NCBI GenBank assembly: GCA_950295325.1
Contig: OX485803.1
Coordinates: 63,875,554 to 63,939,553 of the forward strand
Length of the DNA: 64,000 bases
Origin: Polytrichum commune
Lineage: Eukaryota > Streptophyta > Polytrichopsida > Polytrichales > Polytrichaceae
Direction: 5' to 3'
Shown in pieces: positions 51,801 through 61,900 of the stretch (position 1 is its first letter; the number at the start of each line of letters is the position of its first letter). Below the pieces are notes generated by a model. It made no database searches and was not told where the DNA came from. It worked only from the letters and a program-made list of their open reading frames with translations. A program made the translations under genes and the position numbers.

Positions 51801-54800
51801 CCAAAATCCTTGATCCATGACTCATGGCTTCTTTCTCCACATTGTTCTCATCATCATCACATTCTTAAGTGGTGTAGTGGCTGTTCTTCCTAGCTAAGCA
51901 GATTCTTGGAGAATATATACTCGGTAAGATTGTTCATTTGGCAAGGTCTTTGAGTTGAATCTTGGTAGATGGGAGAAGGTTTTGTGTCCAAAGATAGAGG
52001 CAACACTGAGGTGTCAACTAATGAGAGTTTGCCATTGAACCATGCTCGGCATGGCATTCATGCATATAATCAAGGGCTTTGATTCTTGGAGTGTTTTTCT
52101 TGAGACTACATTTAAAAAGGGAACGTCCTTACACATGCTTAAGAATCTTATGGTCGATTCTGGATGCCCATCGTTTGATGATGCTTTTTAATGTTTGTGT
52201 TGTGATACTCCGACTGTTGCAGGTGACAGAGAGTGGTCCTTGACTCTTGGAAGTATATTCTTGAAAAGAGAACATCCTATGCATGCTTAAGAATGTTTTG
52301 ATCGATTCTGGACTCCCATCACTTGATAATGTTTTCTTTTTTCTTTTTTTATTAGAAATAAATAAAAATAATCTGTGTGTTGTGATGATGCACGAATGAT
52401 GCACGAATGGTACTGGACTGGTGGAGAGTTATTCTTGAAACTCGATTACAAAGAGAACATTCTTACATATGCTTAAGAATGTTTATGATGAATTGTGGAC
52501 GACCATCAAATCTTGATGATTACACTTTATGGTTGTTTTCTGATGATGCTCCGAATGTTTGCAGGTGACAAAGAATGGTCCTTGACTCTTGGTGATTTAT
52601 TCTTGAAACTAGATCAAAAAGATAGCATCCTTGTACATGCTTAAGAATGTTATGATGGAGTGTGGACGACCATCAAATGTGGATGTTTTTTTAATGTTTG
52701 TTTTCTGATGATGCTCCGAATGTTGCAGGTGACAGAGAATGCGGCGTTAGTGCAATATGTGAGAGCTCGATGTGGTGAACCATGGAATGGAACACCGAAA
52801 CATGGGAGCAGTGGTGGAATCACAACAAACCTTGAATTCCAGGGCGGCCATGGCATGATGGACCAGCAGGCTGTGAAGATGTACTACTCACATCCATCGC
52901 CTGCTCTCATGCCCACCACTCGCCATTTTCCCTCCACCTTGGACTCCAACCCATGGCCGAGCTCACATCCCTGGGAACAAGAGGGGCCCATGTTGGAATC
53001 GCAGCTCATGGGGGGTAAGGATTTCGGATTCCCAAACAATGAATAATCCACATGTTACAGATGCTATGTTCGTGAGTTTTCCTCCCAAACTGAACAGATT
53101 CTTGAAGTGAATGCAGTATGCAAGTCATGTCAATATGAAGCTGAACCTGAATCTCGAACCCAATAATTTGTCAAGAAAGTTATTTTAACAAGAGGGACGA
53201 CCCATGTCCACCAACATTGCATCAATGTGGGAAGAAAAGTCAAGTGAACAAGCATAACAATTGTAGGCACCGGGTGATTGAGGTGCTGGTTAACTGTGTT
53301 TTGCTCCCAAAGTGAACAGATTCTTGAGGTGAATGCATTATGCAAGTCATGTCGGTCTGAAGCTTAACCCGAATCTCAAACCCAAGAACTTGTCCTTTAA
53401 GTTATTTAACAAGAGGACTGACCCATGTGTATCCACATTGCATCAATATGGGAAGAAGAGGCATAACAGTCGTAGGCACGAGTTAGTAGGAAGAAATATG
53501 ACGACAGAATTGGAAATGTCTCCACCTACCAGTCTCATTGATGCTACTCATGATAATGATAATAAGCCTCCGAGGTATACTCTAGTTGCAATCTTCTGAC
53601 AAGTTTTTCCATCTTGTTGGTATCCTTCTGTGCATGCTACAACGAATTCAGCTGACTTGAGATCCCACTTTGACTGTTCCAAACATCTACCGAAAACTCA
53701 AGAACCAGTGTCTTTTACAAAAGTAGTGTCTCTGCACTGGAAAATGTAGGAAGCCATGCTTGATAAAAACCTAGATATCAATTTTCAACGCTAGTATACT
53801 GCCATCGTTATACTGCTTGCTTACAACGAATTTTGACATTGGACATGTGAAGAAGTAGGTTAATCTGTGAAGTAATGGAATTAAGGATTTGCATGTTGTT
53901 TGATTCAGGTTTGGACCAAGACCTGATGCAGTTACCTGGGCCTCCTACGCACTATCCTCACCATGGTATGAACATCTTATTCTTCCAATACACAATCTTC
54001 TGCTTTAGTTTGTTTTCACCTTGCTCCTCCAGCCTGCAATATCTGGATTTGATCGACAATAGTCACTTGGATAGTAGAACCATGTCTATTATACAAGTTT
54101 TTCAGGACATAGTGCTGTTGGCCAATAGGTCAGAGGCGAACTGTCCATAGAAACAGAGGAAAACAGAGAAAGTAGAGGATGAGATTCTTTTCGAGAAGGA
54201 ATCTTTAATTGTGGTTGCGCTCTTGCTATTCCTGAAAATGGGGCATATTTTCCTGTCTGTATGGGCTCATGTAGGAACTATGGCAGAGTCACCCCGTGGA
54301 AGTGGGTTGTCAAAGGATGATGGCGAAGGTGAATACACTACACTTTGGCTAAATTTTGATTTTATTCTATATTTAACATATGAGTCCTTGTTTATCTACT
54401 TAGCATTTCCTGATATATGTATATCCATGAGTAGCTACCTAATCTTGATAGCAAAGAAAAATGATATCTTGCCCACTAACAGTCATGCGGGAGAAAAATG
54501 TTTGTTGAATTTTTTCTCAAATCGTCATGATCATTCAAGAAAGTCTGTAAGGGGAGGTAGACAATGTTCTACAAGATTTCTTCATGTTATACTTTCATCG
54601 TTTAAATGAAAAACGTGGGATATAAGTGATGGGATGACCAGCTGTGTGTGATTGAGAGACTTAAATGTTCCATGACTTTCATGTGGAGAAGGTAGAAATT
54701 GAAATGATAAAGAACCTCTGTGGGAATGATTATTCTAGTGAAGCAGGAAATGCGAGGGGAGTCGTCTGACTGCAGTGATCCAATGGACGATGATGACGAA

Positions 54801-57800
54801 AAGGGAGGTCCCCGATCCACTCGCCGCCACTTGTCAAAGAATTTAGTTGCCGAGCGGAAGAGACGGAAGAAGTTGAATGAACGCCTCTACTCGTTGCGGG
54901 CTCTTGTACCCAAAATTACAAAGGCAAGGAAATAGCTCCTTTTCCATTTCCATATAGCTTTCCCCACTGTCAAGTGCTATGTCATAGTGAACCACCACAC
55001 ATTGTATGGCTTCAAAGACAAACATGGAACATCCAAACAAGAAGCAAATGAGAGAGCACAAAATGAAATCCCATATTTTGTGAGATTAAAATTCGAAATG
55101 TTCTATACATATTCTCCAGTCATTCACAAATAATCAGAGCAACAAGTTTGAAATATTCTCGTCTATGAAGCTTGTATGGAACATATAGGGTTTGCGGTTT
55201 AGGGTTTAGAGTATACTATGGCAGAGTGGCCCTATTCTGGTCACTTCAAGGTTAAACTCTCTGCCGCATGTCTCCAACACCCACTGTAAAATAAATTTCT
55301 GAATATTCGGCTTTCCAGGTTTTCTTGGAGCAAAGTTGCATACTCTTCCCACCTACAAAGCTCAGATTAGAGGGTGGTCTATCTGTCAATATTCAGTGGC
55401 CAATGAAGATTTCTGATATATATGGACTTCATGGGTGGGAAGAGCATGTGGCGTTATCCAAATAACTTTGAAAGCCGATTACTGAGAGAATCATTTTACA
55501 TTGACCATAGGAGTTGCTCTAAGCACACAAGGTCACTTCAACCAACAGACATCTGGCTTATACGCGCATTGACATGTGTTTCGTATCGCATGAAGATGGA
55601 CCGTGCATCCATATTGGGTGACGCCATAGAATACGTGAAGGAGTTACAGCAACAGGTAAAGGAATTGCAAGAGGAGCTACTTGACAACAAGGACGACGAG
55701 TTAGCCCCAGGGATGGCCCTTGATGAAGGTGCTGTGACTGTAGGGGAGCCCAAATTAGGGGCTACTGAGAGTCCAGCCAAAGTCGACAAAGTGACTGTTG
55801 AGGTTATTGATCGAACGGGTGAGCATGAGCTCACTCAGCCAATGCAAGTAAGCACATCAACCTTCTCAGAAAAATTGAAGGCTTAGGTTTAGGGTTTAGG
55901 GTTTAGGGTTTAGGATATCTCCACTGAAAATATCACAATGCATTATTATATTGTAGTCACCACAATTCAATTAGGCAGTGCTCAACAAACATGTCAGATT
56001 CTAGGCAAACACGTGCATGCTCATGATCTGCTTTGTCAATCAAGCGAGGGATGTCAGAGTGCAATTTGTTGTCTTTATTGTTGATCATGAGTGTAAAATT
56101 GTTGCTTGTGTAAGCAAACAGCTCATTTGGCACAAGAGTATAGAATAATGAGCCAAAAAGAGTGCCACACATTCTGGTAGACCTTGTCAATACACCCAAA
56201 CTTGATGTGCTGCCCCGAGCATTTTGAATGGTACTGGTTGCCGTTGACCATTTGAACAAGATTTAAATTTTTTTTTTGCTGTGAGGCATGAGCTAATTTT
56301 ACTGTTCAAAGTCAGTCAGAAAATTAGAGCTCAAATGTATCCTTTGATATGACTACATTAATTAGGTGGAGGTGAACAAGATGGATGGACGTCTGTTCAG
56401 CCTGCGTATATTCTGCGAGAAACGGCCCGGTGTGTTTGTGAAGTTGATGCAGGCCCTTGATGTTCTGGGGCTCGATGTTGTGCACGCTAACATCACGACT
56501 TTCCGCGGCTTGGTGCTCAATATCTTCAATGCTGAGGTAATTCCAAATATTACTCTTGTCCTCATAGCAAGGCCAGCATGCTAAATTAGGATCCAGTCAG
56601 GTCAAAGTTCTAATTTTCTTAAATTGGTCTTTAGGCACGATAAGAACAATCTCGTTTTAGTAGACCATAAGTGAATGGGGGACGTTAAATACCCCCCACG
56701 AACTTTTCGGACTGTCAGATCCGGGCTGGGGCAGCCGCCCGTCCAGAAAATCTGGATTTTCTGGACCCGCCCGAAAACTGCTGCCCGCCCGCCCGATTTC
56801 GAAAAAAACCATTGTCCTTGCATTCTTGAAGGCCACTTACTCACAAATCCCATATTGAGTGCACTACACCTTCAAGGGCCAAAATCCAATATATATGTTC
56901 ACTTCCAATTGAGTAAATAAGCAATTGACTGGGGTTTCATTATCAAAGTGAAACCGTCAATAAAACATGTAATTAACTTAGAAGTAAAAAATATTACAAA
57001 ACCCTCACTAGCACCGAGGTTATAATTTTTGTGACTCACAATTTGAAAATGTCTTTGTCATTCTAAAATGACACTTAAATTTAGTGTGCTGATTTAGTAT
57101 GTGTATTTTATAATATTTTAGGTAATGCCGTCTATTTTCACAAGTATTCATACGCATTCATTAATCCCAAATAAATCAGAAACTATGCTTACAAAATTAA
57201 GTAAAGCTAATTGATTATAAAATGTACTTACTGTAATTAATTAATTTCTGGAATCAATTCCAGTGATTTAATTATAATAATTAATATCTGGAATTTAATT
57301 CTAGTGAATTAATTATAATAATTAATTTCTGGAATCAATTCCAGTGAATTAATTATAATAACTAATTTCTGGAATTTAATTCCAGTGAATTAGTTCTAAT
57401 AATTAAGTCCAATGAATTAATTCTAATAATTGATTAATGAATGCGTATGAATACTTGTGAAAGTAGACGGCATTACCTAAAATATTATAAAATACACATA
57501 CTAAATCAGCACACTAAATTTAAGTGTCATTTTAGAATGACAAAGACATTTTCAAATTGTGAGTCACAAAAATTATAACCTCGGTGCTAGTGAGGGTTTT
57601 GTAATATTTTTTACTTCTAAGTTAATTACATGTTTTATTGACGGTTTCACTTTGATAATGAAACCCCAGTCAATTGCTTATTTGCTCAATTGGAAGTGAA
57701 CATATATATTGGATTTTGGCCCTTGAAGGTGTAGTGCACTCAATATGGGATTTGTGAGTAAGTGGCCTTCAAGAATGCAAGGACAATGGTTTTTTTCGAA

Positions 57801-58904
57801 ATCGGGCGGGCGGGCAGCAGTTTTCGGGCGGGTCCAGAAAATCCAGATTTTCTGGACGGGCGGCTGCCCCAGCCCGGATCTGACAGTCCGAAAAGTTCGT
57901 GGGGGGTATTTAACGTCCCCCTAAGTGAAGGGGAGTGAATGTCCAACAATCATTATAAAATGATTATTTCAATAATTGGCTTTTGGAGTTTTTTGGATGA
58001 ATGCCGCATGCTCATCCCACCCATAAAGTCCGCATATAACATAAATCATTATTGGCCACCAATTATGGAGGGAGACAGACAACCCTCTAAAGTCCTCGAG
58101 TAACTTGATTATTAAGGGTGAGAGTGGGTGTAGAGGGTCGCCTCTTCCTCAATAGTCAGTAGGCAATAAAGATTTGAAACCACCTGGGCTTTGTGGACTG
58201 GATGAGTATGCGGCTTTGCTTCAAAAAAAAGTACTAGAAAGCCAACTATTGAGATTTTTTTATTTTTTTTCCAATGAAATGAAATGAATTTTGATTTTAA
58301 AGTCCGGGAAGCCAAAAGCTTATGGGACTAAAACTACATCAAGATGGTATCATACATGCTAACTCCCTAGAGCACTGGAGTGCAATAGCCTCTGAGATAG
58401 AGGCTAATATCACCTTGATGGTCCAATTGGAAGAATGACTTGAGATTCTCTAGTACTAAATTCTCAAATAGTGAAGGGAACTCATCTCCAATGGAGTTGT
58501 AAAGGGGACCTTCCAACACAATGTGTGCCTCATTTCAAATAAATTGTAAGAGCCATAGTGGCATGATCTGTTATCTCCAGGGATTGGGATAGTTGACACC
58601 AGCCAGGTGCAATGGCAAGTCTATGATGTTGGAGAGGCTCTTATGTACACCATTGCAACATATATTTTGGAAAATTGCAATCCTGTCAATTGAACAACAG
58701 AGCAGAAACTGATGTTGGTTGTATTTATATATGAGTGTTCAGATTAGAGATAAGGAGCTTGTTCGGGCTGAGCAAGTGCGCGAGACTTTGCTGGAGATGG
58801 CCTCCCAATCAGCCCATAGGTCTCTTTCCATTGCAAATGATGGCCCACCTGTGCAACCATCACTGAGTGGAGATAGAGAAAAAGTGCTCGAAGCCTCAAT
58901 GTGA
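48818..58904 (+). CDS. AMS: AMS-type bHLH transcription factor (tapetum regulator)
   Basis: Eleven exons: 48818-48927, 50037-50225, 51219-51291, 51463-51534, 52729-53014, 53909-53965, 54275-54328, 54739-54923, 55596-55847, 56366-56536 and 58743-58904. They total 1611 bases with consistent phases, giving 536 residues and a TGA stop. The N-terminal bHLH-MYC_N region (~10-165) shows [45 protein letters not shown] and [18 protein letters not shown]. The bHLH (~308-371) has basic region [17 protein letters not shown] and helix 2 [19 protein letters not shown]-terminal ACT-like domain (~427-510) has [19 protein letters not shown]. This order and length fit ABORTED MICROSPORES (Arabidopsis ~571 residues), a nuclear activator of tapetum and pollen-wall genes. 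Introns 3 and 8 appear to use GC donors. Most introns carry repeats. An in-frame ATG at 48842 is an alternative start. Orthology is by motif comparison from memory. Confidence 0.9.
49115..50036 (+). repeat. Intron 1 tandem array, three ~301-314-bp units
   Basis: Copies start at 49115, 49416 and 49730 (ATGCATTAG...). Shared phrases include CCAAAGATCAAGA, AAGGGTTATGTT, CCTACTTGTGGT, CATGATGA and GATCAGGTTGGTGATGATGA. The third copy runs into the exon 2 acceptor: where earlier copies read TTTTGCTGCAATA, the last reads TTTTGCAG and then exon 2. Confidence 0.85.
50268..51090 (+). repeat. Intron 2 tandem array, seven ~116-128-bp units
   Basis: Seven diverged copies are anchored on CCTGTxCAGAAAA at 50301, 50417, 50541, 50658, 50784, 50906 and 51034. 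Each carries TAAGGCTTGAATT, CCCATCCCCACCTGGTCAGA, CTCAAGAATCCCTAA and TTCCATTCTTCxCAACAAA. The array fills most of the 993-bp intron and is unrelated to the intron 1 array. Confidence 0.85.
52086..52760 (+). repeat. Intron 4 tandem array with copied exon 5 acceptor
   Basis: Four units are anchored on GCTTAAGAAT at 52138, 52286, 52472 and 52640. Units include TATTCTTGAAA, GACxACCATCAAAT and GATGATGCTCCGAATGTT. In three of them TTGCAG|GTGACA(G/A)AGA is present, at 52223, 52565 and the true exon 5 start, 52729. The first two are copies of the acceptor plus the first ~10 bases of exon 5. Confidence 0.85.
53074..53460 (+). repeat. Intron 5 tandem duplication, ~222-bp spacing
   Basis: Two copies are anchored on TGAACAGATTCTTGA at 53091 and 53313. 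Shared phrases are ATGCAAGTCATGTC, AACCCAAxAA, TTATTTxAACAAGAGG, GACCCATGT and CATTGCATCAAT(G/A)TGGGAAGAA. The second copy has short open frames by chance. Confidence 0.8.
55188..55212 (+). repeat. Telomere-type repeat patch in intron 8
   Basis: TAGGGTTTGCGGTTTAGGGT followed by TTAGAG, a degenerate run of the plant TTTAGGG unit. Confidence 0.7.
55308..55477. mobile_element. MITE-like hairpin in intron 8
   Basis: Inverted arms begin CGGCTTTC and end GAAAGCCG. The left arm has GCATACTCTTCCCAC and the right arm GTGGGAAGAGCATGTGGC. Related to the hairpin at 57976-58245. No clear target duplication, so the class is unassigned. Confidence 0.65.
55882..55915 (+). repeat. Telomere-type repeat in intron 9
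   Basis: Four near-perfect TTTAGGG units starting 35 bases after exon 9 ends (AGGTTTAGGGTTTAGGGTTT, continuing to TTTAGGATATC). This is an interstitial telomeric repeat and confirms plant-type telomere sequence. Confidence 0.85.
56677..57921. mobile_element. Mutator-like palindromic element in intron 10, 1245 bp
   Basis: Two 490-bp inverted arms (56677-57166 and 57432-57921) are almost identical; at least two mismatches were noted by eye. They begin GGGGGACGTTAAATACCCCC. The flanks TAAGTGAAT (56668-56676) and TAAGTGAAG (57922-57930) agree at 8 of 9 bases, fitting the 9-bp duplication of MULEs. The outer ~150 bp of each arm are GC-rich and the rest AT-rich. There is no transposase. It lies between the ACT-domain exons 10 and 11 of the AMS-like gene. 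Confidence 0.88.
57230..57431. repeat. 40-bp tandem repeats at the palindrome centre
   Basis: Four units have CTGGAAT starting at 57248, 57288, 57329 and 57369, plus degenerate partial units. Each contains the dyad CTGGAATxxAATTCxAG and TTAATTATAATAATTAA. They form the loop between the two 490-bp arms. Confidence 0.8.
57976..58245. mobile_element. MITE-like hairpin in intron 10 (relative of 55308-55477)
   Basis: Starts TTGGCTTTTGGAGTTTTTTGG and ends GAAAGCCAA. It shares GCATGCTCATCCCACCCATAA and CAATAGTCAGTAGGCAATAA with the phrases in the intron 8 copy. It is longer and more diverged, and lies just beyond the Mutator-like element. Confidence 0.55.
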
Positions 58905-61900
58905 TGTCGCACAGAGAGTCACATGAACCACTTCTTTCAGAATTTGCATGTCCTAAAACAGACCGATTTATGAGTCACCTCAATTAGTTCAGCAGCAATG
59001 TCTATAATGGAGTGTAGATAAATGGTCGCAACCCTTGCTGAAATCATTGAAGACAAATTATGTAGCTCACCAATCCAGTGGAAATTAAGAAGTGCAATAT
59101 TTCTCTAGTTGAGCAGGTCCGATGATCGTTGTGTGTAAGTTACACATGAATTGGTGGACAAGACTCGGAGGGAATTAGCCATGACTGTGAATTAATTGTT
59201 GTGTGCGGAAGTCTCTTGTGGTAAGTTTACCAGTCTCCAGAGAAAGATTATTGTAGTGTGATCAAGATTTGTTATTGGACCATGCTGCAACTCTCCCTCT
59301 TGGATCAAGTATCTTCATGTTACTTCAAATGCTTCTAATGAATTTATGATTTGTTTCAACACAAAAAGATGCCCATCCTTCAAAAGGATGGAAGTAATGT
59401 TACCTTGAAGCATGATATAACATGATCAAGGCAAGGAAGAATGGGCTCCCATTCATGTTGTTGTCAAAGTACACCAATGTTAATTTAATGTTATGGTTTC
59501 AACACAAAGAGCCCACAAACGAGGAGCAACATGCTTGGAAAGGATTTCATTGATATTGTTTGTTAAACGATTTTTTCTTCTATTTTTCTAAGAAATACAT
59601 CAAATAGTCCTATTAGTGTGGGTGGAAAATTAGCGTGGAAATAAATGACGTGGGCCACATTAATTTTCTAGTCAAGGTGGATTAACGTGGGTCCAAGACC
59701 CCGGGTCTTTCCCTAAGTCTTCATGAAGGCTTCTGACCAACACATTGAATATTAGGTTTAGGAAAAAAGTAGCACAAGATAAATTAACCACCCAAATAAT
59801 TTTTTTAATAAAAAATAATAATGTTGCCCATGCTAATTTTCTACTAGAGCTATACTATGGGCTGAAACTTGTGGCCCACATGGATTCTCAATATGAGAAA
59901 TAGTGTGGGCTCTAGAAAATTATTTTGTACGTCCCACAATAATAGGACTGTCTAGTGTAATTAGCCACAATTTCTCTAGAGCATGGGTCACCATCCAAAC
60001 ATTCTAGGTATTTATTTTCCCTCCTAAGTTTTTTTTGTTTTGTTTTTGGGTTGGGTTTGTTGTCTTGGAGATGATTAACAGTGCTTGAAAATATATTTGT
60101 AGCCCCCATATGTATGATAATGGTACAATATAGTTGGTTTCAAGTTGACATGTGTTGCATAGGTATGCCTACCCTTAATTCAAAGCCCGGGGGGTCCATT
60201 GTACTAAGCATGTACAATTATATGTGAGTGCACAAAGGGTTATTTGTTTGAACTTTGTCATACTACGTATACATATGCTACACAAATTATAACTTGTAGT
60301 TATGTACATGTACAAATGTATAAGTATTGATGATAGGCTAGAAAATGGATTCATGTATTTATATTAAGCTTTTGTGATTTAATGTGATAGGTACTTCCAC
60401 TACATGCACAAAATACAAATCATGAAATAAATAAGCCTTTATTAGCGTATACACTCTATTTCCATTTTCCAATGAGAAATTCCTTGAACAAATTTTCATC
60501 CTTAGGATGTAACTCTTAACGAACTCACCTTAAAACACATGTCATTTGAATCTAAGGCAATAATAGGATCTAGGTTCACCATCATACAAATTAGTTAAAG
60601 TATAAATCCACTCTGATCCATTAAGCCGCACCAAGAGTGTGTTTTTGGGCACCAACATATTCACTTACTCATAGTGTATCCATTCTATGTGTATTTCAAG
60701 CCCCAAACTCAATCAAATTGAGGGAAATATGTTTGGGACAACACTTTACAAATCTTTCATGAAGAGGACCTAATAAGTGATACAGGTTCCTCATGCATCG
60801 ATGACTAATGTCTTCCCAAAAAGCAAAAAGAAAAAAGAAAACATAATAGCTCCTAGAAAACAAATTGAAGACCTACCTTAAGATTTGTCAAGCACCTACA
60901 CAACAATATGTTTGTAATTGCGTTAAACAAACAACAATAATAGCACAATAACCTAGCCACAATTTGGAATGCAAATTTGAAGGCAGTTGATGAGCGTTAC
61001 ATGTAGTTGATTTGGCACATATGGATTTGGCAATGGGCAAACCAACCTCAGTTAGCATGTGGGTAAGCATATACCCGAACTGGTACCCAACTAGGTTGAC
61101 AATAATGCACTATAGCACCAATGCGTCCACCCTCCATGGGCATGTCCACCAAGTGCCACAAGGGTGGTGGTTACCCTCAAAACAATGAAGATCAACAAAA
61201 CTAGAGACACCACCCTCTCACCAAGTGCTTCACTTGGCCAGCTCCATTGTCACCAATATTTAACCCAAGCAACTACTAGGGCCGGTGTTTGGACATGATT
61301 TCTCCTAGTGGCAAGAGCCTCCAATTTGGGAAAACTTATAATTCAAATGCAAACCCTAACAAGAATGGATATGGTAGTCATTGGGGGCTACTCTCATATG
61401 ACAACAATCATGGGAAAAAATGCAATTTGGATGAATCTAGCACATCTATTGTCAATTCTTTTTCCAAAATCTTAGGGCCCTGTTTTGTGCATCTACCTTG
61501 ACTTCAAAATTCTTAGTAATCTTTCAAAATGTACACACTAGAGAAAAACAATTTCTCACCTTTAAATAAACTAAGTACAATAAAACCTCAAATAGTACCC
61601 CTATTTACACTCATGTTGGTTTGTACATGGTATGAAGAGTCCAACGCTTGAGATGGTAAGGTCCACCAAGTTCCATGTACCCATCCACCCATTCGTTTTC
61701 AAAATTGGATCATGAGACCATTGTACATGTGCACTTTGTGTATAAGGTAGAGGGTGCTAAAACCAACACCCCACCCAAAAGCAACACCTATAAACGCCTC
61801 CCAATCACCAACACTCTACTACCTTGAACCATCCCCCATAGAAAAGGAGTGCCGGGGCCGACGAAGTGATGGGTTTAGGTGTCATTGGTGCCGCCACCGC

